In this document: in pieces, positions 15,501 to 23,590 of the stretch
Layout: each line of letters opens with the position of its first letter
How positions within the stretch are numbered: the stretch's first letter is position 1
Made by a program: the position numbers and the translations under genes
Source of the DNA: Chondrosia reniformis
Taxonomy: Eukaryota; Porifera; Demospongiae; Chondrillida; Chondrillidae
Reading direction: 5' to 3'
Length of the DNA: 64,000 nucleotides
Assembly: GCA_947172415.1 (NCBI GenBank)
Contig: OX359192.1
Coordinates: forward strand, 1,490,501-1,554,500
The notes under the pieces: model-generated
What the model was told of the DNA's origin: nothing
The model's database searches: none
Seen by the model: only the letters and a program-made list of their open reading frames with translations

Positions 15501-16264
15501 CTTAACCATACACATCACTTCCATGTTTGGGCACATTGGGATAACCGTAAGTAGGGATGGTGTGCCCAAACATGGAAGTGATGTGTATGGTTAAGTCACT
15601 TAAATTTCAGTATATATGCCACTTCTATATGGCTATCCTTTTCACATGATCCCTTTCTTGTTTTGCTACTTTTTGCAGATTTGTTAGTGACTGTTGGAAG
15701 CATTGCTATCCCTAAATCTAATTTCATTATATATATATATGATAACAACAATGGCAAACCATTAAACAAACTGTAAAGTACCAGTATATACATAGTGCTA
15801 CAGTAATTTGTCAATTAATACACATTAACATTAACTACATAGGTGTCAACCTGGAAATTTACCAAAGTGGGACAGAAGTGCTGAAGAAGTGGGACAATTT
15901 TTTTTTCAAGCTGCAAACGTTGATGGACTGAACTTCACTCATGGAATCTGCCATCTTAACACAAATGTGTACAGGAAACCGTGGTTTTATACTAGTTACA
16001 TACTGGTTGTATCACCTAAAACAGCTATCCATCATCTAAGCTATTTATAATGTTAACCTAGAACGCTTCAAAAGCCGGATATTGAGGAGTGAGAGCGGGA
16101 CAGAGGGACATCTGTAGTCAAGGTGGGACATGTCCGGCCTAAATCGGGATGGTTGACAACTATGTAACTATAGGTTGAGGGTTTAAAATTACATCTATAC
16201 ACTGTATATATACGTATATATATATACAGTACAAGTTACAATATACTAAGGTAATCTAATATAA

Positions 16265-16299
<35 letters not shown>

Positions 16300-19296
16300 C
16301 ATATGGCTCCAAGAAAGGACCTAGAAACAAAATGGGCATATCATCATAAAGTTTAGGGTATAAAACTCATTTTAAATTAAGTGATTTTTCATTTAGGCCT
16401 CCGTTTGTTAGAAAACGGAGGACAAAGTCTGCATATAAAATGCCATAGGACTATAGAAAACCTATAGGAAATTTATATTGAAACCAAGTGTTATATTCAT
16501 AAAACTTTTCAATTGGTCAGATCACTTTGAAACTAACATATATCATGGTACATGTCTATGACAAACATCTGGCGAAATTTTGTTTAATTAAAATTGCAAA
16601 ATAATCGAGATATAATGAAGAATTCAAGGTTATGATTGTGCAATCTGGTGATGTATTATGATGTTTTGTATTGCGTCACCGACACCCTCGTATGTCGCTC
16701 CGTACATGCACATGGTTGTGAATCTGTGACGTTGCGAAAACGTCACCGCCTTGTTGCTAAAGAAGATCATCCTTCGAGAACGGCTATGACAAGTCGACGC
16801 TCTCCTACGAGAAGGAGCTACCGAACAGGCGAGTTGTAGCGAAGGTTAGATAAAGCGTTTTTGTATACGTTCCCGTCAAGTTTGAGGCAGAGTTGTTCCT
16901 ATATTGATGCGAAAGACTGGATTCGTTTGCTCGACCGTATTACTTTGGTAATTTAAGCTCTGTCTTCTCTTCTTACGTTATCTGTTAATATTTTTACTTG
17001 TCCATGTGTAGGAATTAGGAGTGTTTGTTGCGATCATTACGAGAATAAAGCTTTGTTGAGTGTCAGCAACATGAATTTACTAATTTCCTATTTATACTGA
17101 ATTGTATTCCCACTCCTCATATATTGCTGATGCATGAAGACCTCTGGGTCGAAACGTCCAGAATTAGTAAATTCATATTGCTGACTTTCAACTAGGCTTT
17201 ATTCTTATCCATGTTAGTACGTTTTCCATGTGTACTACATACAGTAACGAAATTGCTTATAGCGAATGTCTATAAGTATAGTGAAATACTTTGTTAGCTA
17301 ATTACACTCAAGTACACTACACAGTGCAAGTTACTAGCAAATATATAAAATATTAAATTACAATCAAGTACTATACCCAGTACAAGTTACAAATTTAAGA
17401 GATCCAAGTGACTATGTAATATTAAAATTACAATCAAGTACTACAAGTACCCGACACCCCACTCCACTCCCCCTCTTGAACTGGACACTCCCAAAGCCGT
17501 GGTGGTCATCCCTTACGTTAAGCATCTGTCGGAATCCATTCGGCGCATCCTCTCCCCGCTGAAGATCCGTACCTGCTTCAGACCACACCGGACTCTGAGA
17601 CAGGCACTGGTCAATTTGAAGGACCGGGTCCCTTTCCAGCAGAAGGCAGGGGTGATCTACAGGATCCCCTGCAGCAGTTGCCCCAGAGTGTATGTAGGCC
17701 AGACTGGCAGAACACTGGCCCAACGGCTGAAGGAACACAAACGGGCTCTAGTGAGTGGACACCTGGCACAGTCGGCAGTGGCAGAACATGCTGCACAGGA
17801 GTCGCACGACATTGACTGGGAGGGTGCCACAGTGATGGATATTCAGCAGCAATATCACCAGAGATGCCTGCTGGAATCGTGGCACATCCGATCTGAATTG
17901 AACACAATGAATAGAGATGAAGGCAACCTCCCCCCGGTTTATGACCTCCTCGTCCGCCAGCTTCGATCCTCAGACTAATCAAGCCCCACCCACCCCTTGA
18001 CCCATCCAGTCACACACTTTCACTGCATGATGTTCCTCCTCATTTCCTGCAACCCCCTCCTCCCCCCCCCCTTTTTTTTCCATTACTTAGCTTTTTCCTC
18101 TCATTTACCTATTTATTCCTTACTTACTGCACTGTTTGTTTTACCAGTTTCCCGCCCATTATTTTCCCGCCCACAGCCATCTCACCTGCCCCTCCCCCTA
18201 CCGATATATAAGTCACCTTGCCCTGTAATCTCACTACCACTGATGAAGACCCGAGATTGGGTCGAAACGTTTGGTAATCATTGACAAGCGACATCTGTCC
18301 CAATCCCTTGGCTAGTGCAGTTCCAGATTCTGAAGCATGAATACACCTAGCCACACAGAAATCTTCAAAGTGAATCAAGTACTAGCTACACAGTGCAAGT
18401 TACAAATTTAAAGAGATCCAAGTGACCCCTAGGATAATCAGTATTTTAAACAGTACAAGACTTTAGTCACACTAGTACTGTTGCAGGCTTTGAATTCCTC
18501 AACTACTGCATAGAGAGTAGTAGTTGATACAGATCATCCAATTGCAAGGTAGAACACATGGCCTACCAATTACCTTTTCACACCTTAGTATAGACTGAAG
18601 ATGATGCATCTGCATGCCATATATCAATAAAGGCTCCAGTATTAAAGGGGTCTCAGCTAATAACCACAGCAGATTTGATTTGCCTTGTGAGGGAGCTAAG
18701 AACACCGACGGTTGGTTGCATGCATTGGCATAATCAACAGGGTTAGAGACCATTTTGTAACTTGTACACAAGGGACATCATATACGTATATAAAGGCCTT
18801 GGCCTTTTATGTCCCTTGTGTACAAGTTACAAAATGGTCTCTAACCCTGTTGATTATGCCAATGCATGCAACCAACCGTCGGTGTTCTTAGCTCCCTCAC
18901 AAGGCAAATCAAATCTGCTGTGGTTATTAGCTGAGACCCCTTTAATACTGGAGCCTTTGTTGATATATGGCATGCAGATGCATCATCTTCAGTCTATACT
19001 AAGGTGTGAAAAGGTAATTGGTAGGCCATGTGTTCTACCTTGCAATTGGATGATCTGTATCAACTACTACTCTCTATGCAGTAGTTGAGGATTTCAAAGC
19101 CTGCAACAGTACTAGTGTGACTAAAGTCTTGTACTGTTTAAAATACTGATTATCCTAGGGGTCACTTGGATCTCTTTAAATTTGTAACTTGCACTGTGTA
19201 GCTAGTACTTGATTGTAATTTTAATATTACATAGTCACTTGGATCTCTTAAATTTGTAACTTGTACTGTGTAGTACTTGATTGTAATTTAATATTT

Positions 19297-19330
<34 letters not shown>

Positions 19331-22300
19331 TATATACCTGATTGCATAGTAGTCACTAGTGCAGTTGTCACAGAGCTGATCAAATCATTAGATTGAAAGG
19401 AGATTGACACATTGTAAGTTATATACTCCTCAAGTCCTACTAAGATGTAACTGGTAATTGAAGGCTGTATCTGTATAGTTCCCCCTTGAAGATTAACTTC
19501 CTCTGGCAACTGTATTGGTTGCCACATCAGATGCTGATTTGATAAAGGGAAAAGTGTTACCTGCTCCCAGTTAATGTGAATTGCTGTATCATTTACAGCA
19601 GATGCTGACAAATTAACTGGTGCACTCAAGGGTACTAAATAAGGGTGTAGCAGATATACATATATTATGTGTTAGTTTTCAAGTTTGGCTTAGATTTAAT
19701 ACTTACAAACTTTAAAAGTCAAGAATGTTTTATCTGTTATGGCTTTTGATTCTGGGGCATCAGCACAGGATGGCTTTTCACCAACAACCACACCTAATGT
19801 GGAGTGATAAGACATTATTTTATGAATACATCACTTACTACATTATCAAGTACAATCTGCTATTATATAACTACAATATAGTTATACACTCTGCCCCTAG
19901 GCCCTTCAGTGCATTTACTGAGCTATCGGCTGGATATCGCATTGTATAACTATAATAAGAGGCCAAAGTGCCTCGTGATATAGTTATACAACAGTTGTGG
20001 GATACAATTTGCCTTGGTTGCCCCAGCAACGGGGTGTATGTATTTAATTACATATTATAGGTAAGTTTTAGCCGTAGTTAGACCCCACAAAATGTACACC
20101 AACTTATATTACATAACAGCTAGACAGTGAGATCATCACGCAATATCAGAATATAGAGCAATATATAGCTTATGGATTGTAAGCTAGACTATATTGCTTT
20201 TATACCAATTACTCTTTCACACATAGTAGAATGTAGTCCTTATATGCATGTTACACTAAAGATCATGAAAAGGCTGCATGATAAGCCACAGACTGTTTTT
20301 TGCAAATTTTGTTAAGACCAGTACCTATCTCCAATTTAAGAATTTAATTAGGATAGCTGGTTTATATGTATAACTATTTACGTATATAATATGGAAAAGT
20401 GGAGGACTTTAAAATCTGAAGCTGATGTTAAAGCTTTGATATCCCAATATATCATATGACTTTGGATTTTATCTCCTGACGAGCCAAATAAGCAATCCAG
20501 AATAAAATATTACATACTGTATATCAGGAATTGAATGCGTGTGTCAAAAGTATGCGAATTGCGAGCTTTGACTGTATGCACAATCTTTTGACACGTATTG
20601 ATTTGACACCTCAGTAATTTCGTATACACGTCCCCGTACACCTAAGCTTTATCTCGCATTCTTTTAGCCACAATGTTTACTCATACCTGTAATTCGCAAT
20701 CTTTTACTCTCGCATTCAATTCCCAATATACGGAAATATACTGACTGCCTCTTAATTAGTTCATATATATAAACATACCATGGTCAATAAGAATGTAATA
20801 GTTCCCATCTAGAAAGTCAGATGATGTATGAAATGACAGAGTTTTGTTTTCATATTGGACAGAGGAATGTAAAGCATTAATTGTTAAAACTTCTTGGTTG
20901 GTACTATTTTCAAATATTCGGATATATCTGCTATTTGAAGGCCGGTGAATCTATAGAAAATGGCTAACCAATTATTAGGTGGCTACATAAATTTTTATAT
21001 GATTTTTTAATATGATAACATACACTGTAGATACATACATACCTTCTTGTTATAAGTTAGCATCCATGTGTGATATGCATCCTGACGAAATATGTCTAGA
21101 TCTGTTTGCTGTGAGTTTATTTCTGGACCCCCTTCAGAATCTGCATATACAGTTTTTGTATTGAGATTATCATGATCTTTTTCATATCAGTACCAGAATT
21201 TATTTACAAACAATATAATTTTACAAACCTAAAACATCCAGTTTAATACAAGACTGTTCTGAATTTAAGCTATAAAAAACAATTATCAAGTATAATTAAA
21301 ATTGCATATATAACAGTGGCAGAATTTTAATATCTTCACATATATACATACAGTACGTATGGTACATGTATACATGTATACTTACCCCAAACTATTCATA
21401 GCCACAAAGCATAAAGGATGAGGACCAATTTGTGAAATCACTGGCGTCCAAGTCAAAGTTATGTAGTACTCTTCAGTAGAATTTCCTGACATAATTGAAG
21501 ATTTCATTACTCCAGCTGGTCCTACTATGTCAATTGAGGTTATCCTATGAATAATCACACGTACGTACACCAACAATATAGATTAATGCATCTCGTGTAT
21601 TACCTAGTAATACCTACATAGTATGACTATCAGAGATTAAAATAATACGATCGTCCCATTGTTGTTATTACTTATCACCACCTAAATCATCAATGAAGTA
21701 AATTTTTGTTTGCTTTCATTTGACCATTTGATAACGTTGCTTGAACTGTCGAATCATAAGTGGCAAATGTGGTCCTATTTCGAAATTTCTCATTTTTTCT
21801 TCTTTTTCATTCCCTGAGGGAGGGTCGGCCTGACGAGGCCAACATGTTAAATTATGCTAGTGTCTAAATGGTTATTATGTTCTCCAAACTAGTGCTCTAC
21901 ATGAAACAAGTTATTAATCTGACGTTTATAGCCCAACAACTGCTCTGCCCCCATTTTGTTATGATGTTATAATGATGTCTGCTAATGTTTTATGAATTTA
22001 CCTTACTTGAGATCCTCCACTATTGGCAACTACATGCTCTATAATTGTTGATCCCAATGCTACAATGATGCAAGTCCCATCAGGTTTGGTAGGTGAAACA
22101 AATCTTGGTTTTGTGGTACTGTTGCAACCATAGGAAGAATTGTAAACATTTATTAAGAATTGAAGCGGAATACTGCTCAGTGGAGTTGATGAACTTGAGG
22201 AGGAAAAGTCTTCAATTTGCAGTGCTACAGCATACCATCCTAGGCTCCCAGTAGCTGTGTATTGTATAATGCAGGTACTCTAAACAGAAATATAAGTTAA

Positions 22301-23121
22301 TTAAGAAGGTTGTTGATAGAATATTAGATATACTATATGCAACTGATCAGAGAGAACACACCTGATCAATTACAGCTCCAGAAAGTGTTTGATATGCCCA
22401 CTTACACCGGATATCATCACCATCAGCATCTTGAACTATACAGTGTCATATGTGCTGTTATTATAATTTACTTTACATATATATATACACCAGTTTATAT
22501 ACTTCAAGGATGCACTTGAAAGTTATACTAAATAGTTGAAATGGATAAACATGAGCGAAGTATGTTACCTGGTATTCTAATGTGGTGAGTGCAGCCTTGC
22601 TGTAGCCGGATTATAGGATTTGTACTAGTTACAGGTGAGCTGTTAATACGACCATTGTCAGATCTCCTTTGCAGATTAAAGGTGACTTGCAAATTCCAAC
22701 TACTGCTACCAGCCCTCAATGATATCCAACAACATCCTGAAAAACTGTTAGAGTAATATTTTTAGTAAAAATCAAGCAATCAATTTCACCATTTAGGCTA
22801 TGTACGAAAATAAACCTTTCAATATTCAAAATATTGTATGTAAGTATGATTTATAAATATATAGCTACTATTAGCCTAACAATCAACATGCCTAGCCGTA
22901 AATGATCCAATTGGTCCTGTATAGCTGTAGCTTCTACTGCCATAAGTCCAGTCTTCATCTATACTGAAACTTGAGCAGTAAAAATTCAAACTGCCAATGG
23001 TTCCATTGCAACCAGATGAACACACAAGAGATCCACTTCCAATTAATCCCCCAGAAGCAATAGTTCCTTGATCACAGTAGGCAGTTCCTCTTCTCCATGC
23101 AAATGCATGTGAAATAACAAT
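281..23121 (-). CDS. Gene B: giant FN3/VWD-array protein (exons 2 onward; 3' end beyond window)
   Basis: Multi-exon minus-strand gene, transcribed from about 23.1 kb leftward and leaving the window at 281. Order N to C: an N-terminal extracellular region of nine exons (23121-19707), FN3 (19338-19634), FN3 (15100-15387), four VWD-C8/TIL/TIL-VWD-C8/TIL units plus one half-unit cap (13851-1717), FN3 (1207-1494) and FN3 (281-571). All introns proposed here are GT-AG except one GC-AG. The phases agree across every junction, leaving about 3,940 open codons. VWD, C8 and TIL domains are cysteine-rich extracellular folds known from mucins, VWF, zonadhesin and IgGFc-binding protein; FN3 domains are adhesive spacers. 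By analogy with gene A a transmembrane end is expected beyond the left edge. The start exon appears to be inverted (23471-23590, plus strand). No specific ligand can be inferred. Confidence 0.85.
896..939 (+). ncRNA. Hammerhead-like motif (retrozyme-like repeat)
   Basis: Core CTGATGA at 901-907, an imperfect hairpin around GGAATTCC, GAAA at 923-926, a short stem III and a GTC site ending at 934. Stem I pairs GGTCA (896-900) with TGACC (935-939). Stem II carries extra bases next to the core, so activity is doubtful. A related copy is at 31402-31447 on the other strand. It lies in the intron at 572-1206, which also holds a repeat (about 995-1065) shared with 23236-23315. Confidence 0.55.
1207..1494 (-). 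CDS. Gene B FN3 domain after the VWD array
   Basis: A 288-nt class 1-1 exon: KLCAPTNLVAHTV, VILTWDPPDC and an SQTMYSFLVRAG last strand, ending TTNIEG. The gene A counterpart (35461-35754) is two codons longer (EKVAIVYL for EKVVYL). Confidence 0.87.
1717..2779 (-). CDS. Gene B array cap: divergent VWD-C8 plus TIL
   Basis: Exons 1958-2779 (822 nt) and 1717-1878 (TIL). The exon starts with a unique leader (ILKDIFPS). The VWD half matches the other type A modules of gene B (YLRQGGGIDPSNP). The C8 half, after GFSWRS, is quite different (DYWSAGNNCSAIV, CLGNRRDQAVTFC) and matches the cap of gene A instead. The TIL exon (EPSCPNGKTFYPCGP) is likewise cap-specific. This is the ninth VWD domain of gene B. 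Confidence 0.88.
3048..5666 (-). CDS. Gene B VWD unit 4
   Basis: Exons: 4848-5666 (type A), 4489-4650 (TIL), 3404-4348 (type B) and 3048-3215 (TIL). The last TIL exon is 168 nt instead of 165 and ends CINPLDCTG instead of CLMPHEC. That ending is shared only with the equivalent position at the end of the gene A array, so it marks the array boundary. The donor of that exon is GTTAGT rather than GTAAGT. The type B module has the Leu variant SFGLYY and a Lys at SKKKAEQ. Confidence 0.9.
5770..8396 (-). CDS. Gene B VWD unit 3
   Basis: Exons: 7578-8396 (type A), 7266-7427 (TIL), 6122-7066 (type B) and 5770-5934 (TIL). Period to unit 2 is about 2.73 kb. The type B module reads PHYLTFDG where most copies have PHYWTFDG, a variant shared with unit 2 only. 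All cysteines of the VWD, C8 and TIL domains seen in the other copies are kept. Confidence 0.9.
8500..11125 (-). CDS. Gene B VWD unit 2
   Basis: Exons: 10307-11125 (type A VWD-C8, 819 nt), 9995-10156 (TIL), 8855-9799 (type B TIL-VWD-C8) and 8500-8664 (TIL). The type A exon starts with the leader SQQVQIAGTVTCSAWGDPHY, two codons longer than in most of the gene A array. The unit is almost identical to unit 3, introns included, so the two are recent copies or have been converted. Confidence 0.9.
11231..13851 (-). CDS. Gene B VWD unit 1 (VWD-C8 / TIL / TIL-VWD-C8 / TIL)
   Basis: Exons: 13039-13851 (VWD-C8, type A, 813 nt), 12726-12887 (TIL), 11586-12530 (TIL-VWD-C8, type B, 945 nt) and 11231-11395 (TIL). 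The first exon begins with an array-specific leader (ETINSKNQLC) before AWGDPHYITFDG, shared with the first exon of the gene A array. The acceptor at 13851 is upstream of a nearer AG, which would break the frame. The VWD cores show GDPHY at the start and LGGLCGNFNGN (type A) or LCGLLGDCNGD (type B), the usual Cys and Asp/Asn calcium-site region. C8 cysteines are complete in both. Confidence 0.9.
14451..15020. mobile_element. pogo/Tigger-like MITE with TA target duplication
   Basis: Terminal inverted repeats of about 26 bp start CAGTGGAACCTCC on the left and, read inward, CAGTAGAACCTCC on the right. TA flanks both ends. CAGT-AACCTC ends with TA duplication are typical of pogo-like Tc1/mariner elements. 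The 570-bp body holds no recognisable transposase. It sits in the intron between gene B exon A1 and the FN3 exon. The corresponding gene A intron (58827-59412) lacks it and reads through the site, so it inserted after the gene duplication. Confidence 0.8.
15100..15387 (-). CDS. Gene B FN3 domain 2
   Basis: A 288-nt class 1-1 exon encoding one FN3 domain: PASSPKNITI, VIFSWEPPP and a Tyr-containing last strand followed by EGRGPFS. The gene A counterpart at 59413-59700 has the same length and nearly the same sequence. In both genes this exon comes directly before the VWD array. Confidence 0.88.
15430..15672. repeat. Near-perfect palindrome (foldback element)
   Basis: Two arms of about 110 bp, mirror images around roughly 15550, with a short spacer. 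The arms begin and end in AGCAAAACAAGAAAGGGATC and its complement. A partial single arm (ACAAG...AAATTTAAGTGACTTAACC) is at about 27470-27565, so this is a mobile family and not a local accident. It lies in the intron upstream of the 15100-15387 exon. Confidence 0.75.
15836..16163. mobile_element. Small inverted-repeat element
   Basis: Ends are ACATAGGTGTCAACC on the left and GGTTGACAACTATGT on the right, about 15-bp inverted repeats with one mismatch. The body is about 330 bp with no coding sequence. Superfamily uncertain. Confidence 0.5.
16226..16705 (+). mobile_element. Repeat family R, copy 1
   Basis: Starts CAGTACAAGTTACAATATA, then an (AAAT)n run, CATATGGCTCC and GTTTAGGGTATAAAAC. The same order of motifs occurs inverted at 29385-29777 and as a foldback at 59734-60354. 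No protein is recognisable. The right boundary is set only by where similarity to copy 2 stops. Confidence 0.6.
17044..17203. mobile_element. Inverted-repeat element enclosing a hammerhead-like motif
   Basis: Arms of about 43 nt (17044-17086 and 17161-17203) are imperfect mirror images starting AATAAAGC. The centre carries CTGATG, a 4-nt interruption, GAAGACC-CTCT-GGGTC, then GAAAC (about 17126-17156). The interruption in the core suggests a dead ribozyme. Confidence 0.5.
17499..17978 (+). pseudogene. GIY-YIG endonuclease domain of a Penelope-like element (partial)
   Basis: A 159-codon frame that ends in a stop. Residues around the centre read IYRIPCSSCPRVYVGQTGR followed by LAQRLKEHKRA. This is the GIY-YIG pattern in the Penelope form, with a preceding Cys pair, the VYVG strand, QTGR and a downstream Arg/His/Lys helix. 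Later comes a Glu in LLESWHIRS, as expected for the metal-binding Glu. The upstream reverse transcriptase is absent, so the protein is only the C-terminal part. Base composition is clearly richer in GC than the surroundings, consistent with recent arrival. Confidence 0.8.
18235..18276 (+). ncRNA. Hammerhead-like ribozyme motif of the Penelope-like element
   Basis: CTGATGA at 18240-18246, one extra A, stem II GACCC/GGGTC around loop GAGATT, GAAA at 18264-18267, then the palindrome ACGT as a minimal stem III and a possible GTT cleavage site. Stem I TACCA (18235-18239) pairs with TGGTA (18272-18276). Short stem III hammerheads are known in Penelope-like elements. Confidence 0.65.
19338..19634 (-). 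CDS. Gene B FN3 domain 1
   Basis: Single-exon fibronectin type III domain (297 nt, class 1-1). It shows the start LSAPVNLSASAV, the Trp-containing strand HINWEQ, and the C-terminal pattern LEEYITYNVSISFQSND with the usual Tyr. The donor opens into a (TA)n run. It follows the N-terminal region and precedes a 3.9-kb intron filled with transposons. Confidence 0.85.
19707..21544 (-). CDS. Gene B exons 6-10: second extracellular N-terminal region
   Basis: Exons at 21386-21544, 21229-21269 (only 41 nt), 21043-21140, 20779-20950 and 19707-19793. The first two encode a beta-sandwich-like pattern: an alternating strand YYITLTWTP, then GPHPLCFVAMNSLGLNS and a following cysteine. This resembles Ig-like repeats of large surface proteins. 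The last two encode GNYYILIDHGVVVGEKP and ITDKTFLTFKV, which lead into the first FN3 domain. The donor at the exon 5/6 junction (AG/gtaaat at 22002) was chosen because the alternative two codons upstream creates a stop. Phases agree through all five exons. The fold is inferred from spacing alone. Confidence 0.72.
20528..20722. mobile_element. MITE with about 32-bp inverted ends
   Basis: Left end GAATTGAATGCG and right end CGCATTCAATTC, each followed inward by a similar block containing a TTTTGAC/TTTTACT-type segment and GCGAATT. No coding capacity. It lies in the intron 19794-20778 of gene B, which otherwise shows only AT-rich sequence with three copies of a TATAGTTATACA motif near 19870-19990. 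Confidence 0.6.
21545..22001. other. Gene B intron, nothing recognised
   Basis: Intron between exons 5 and 6. It has a pyrimidine tract near 21790 and a small hairpin (GGCCTGACGAGGCC) near 21830. I see no exon or complete element. Confidence 0.5.
22002..23121 (-). CDS. Gene B exons 2-5: N-terminal extracellular region
   Basis: Exons at 22892-23121, 22569-22744, 22362-22435 and 22002-22279. Exon 2 starts in phase 0 and encodes a cysteine-bearing segment (AWRRGTAYCDQGTI). Exon 3 carries CCWISLRAG and an FNLQRRSDNGRINSSP stretch. Exon 4 carries DADGDDIRCKWA, an acidic loop resembling a calcium site. Exon 5 carries GWYAVALQIEDF and PLSSIPLQFLI. The acceptor of exon 3 was placed at 22744, not at the nearer AG, because only this keeps the frame. 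The donor of exon 2 is GC rather than GT (AG/gcatgt, just below 22892). I recognise the pattern as a recurring N-terminal module of invertebrate extracellular proteins but cannot give it a family name or a function. Confidence 0.75.
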
Positions 23122-23311
23122 CTATATAAGAAAGGAATAATAGCCAAATATTCTATGATGTATATAAAGTTGTCCATTTAAATCATATATATAAATCATA
23201 TATTACTTGTCCATCTTCCACTATGTTGCTCTCTTTAGGTTTAGTTCCCCTATAGGCTCTTTTTACAGAATAGGCATATAGCATGTAGGAAAATGGTATC
23301 TTAGATTTTTC

Positions 23312-23426
23312 ATATACCACAGCGCTTCGGTGTATATGGATTTGGAGTCACTCGCCCTTGGGCGATACCCGCCCTCGGTTCTCTTGACTCCAAAAAACCC
23401 ATATACACCTCAGTGCCAGGGTATAC
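23312..23426. mobile_element. 115-bp MITE next to the inverted exon
   Basis: Imperfect inverted ends ATATACCACAGCGC... and ...GTGCCAGGGTATA, each followed by GTGTATATGG and its complement. It lies between gene B exon 2 and the plus-strand signal-peptide exon, 45 bp before that exon's first ATG, so it is a candidate inversion breakpoint. Confidence 0.55.
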
Positions 23427-23470
23427 CTGTTACGTATAACCATAAAATGGGAGGAACTGCTTGCTCACTC

Positions 23471-23590
23471 ATGATCAGAAAGATGCAGGGTGTAGCAATA
23501 AAATTATTGCTGCTGGCTCCTGCATGTTTTCTTGCATTTGCTTCACATTTCAGAGGTGGCACCATCTCCTGGAAGCCCAGAAACAACCTG
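23471..23590 (+). CDS. Signal-peptide exon matching gene B exon 1, in inverted orientation
   Basis: A 40-codon plus-strand exon begins at ATG 23471 (a second in-frame ATG is at 23483) and ends at a GTATAT donor after 23590. It encodes a hydrophobic leader (KLLLLAPACFLAFA) with a likely cleavage site before SHFRGGTISWKP, a start I recognise for this family of extracellular proteins. It ends in phase 0 and gene B exon 2 starts in phase 0 (IVISHAFAWRRG), so the two would join as a continuous N-terminus. However, it lies on the opposite strand from the rest of gene B. I see no other exon of this type on the minus strand up to 33.8 kb and no continuation on the plus strand to the right. It is either a real micro-inversion, an assembly error, or the relic of a divergent paralogue. 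Confidence 0.7.

Larger units (their letters stand above)
17444..18372 (+). mobile_element. 5'-truncated Penelope-like retroelement with 12-bp target duplication
   Basis: GC-richer segment flanked by the 12-bp duplication AATCAAGTACTA (17432-17443 and 18373-18384). It holds the GIY-YIG nuclease reading frame at 17499-17978 and a hammerhead-like motif at 18235-18276, both hallmarks of Penelope-like elements. The reverse transcriptase is missing, so this is a 5'-truncated copy. It inserted into the left arm of a long palindrome (17338-19308). Confidence 0.8.
17338..19308. repeat. Long palindrome (about 0.5-kb arms), interrupted by the Penelope insertion
   Basis: The right arm runs from about 18800 to 19308. 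The left arm is split into 17338-17443 and 18385-18770. The centre is near 18785 in an AAGGCC-GGCCTT context. Removing 17444-18372 plus one duplication copy restores a continuous mirror image. The ends share the CAGT-CAAGTTACAA motif with repeat family R. Mirror-image frames of about 90 codons occur in both arms but match nothing I know. Confidence 0.75.

Noticed and set aside
18762..19088. 108-codon frame mirrored at 18499-18771 in the palindrome
   Set aside because: Open in both arms only because the arms are mirror copies. No recognisable family, though an unknown repeat-encoded peptide cannot be excluded.
19297..19321. TA-rich runs considered as promoters
   Set aside because: They are microsatellites, often within introns, with no link to a transcription start.
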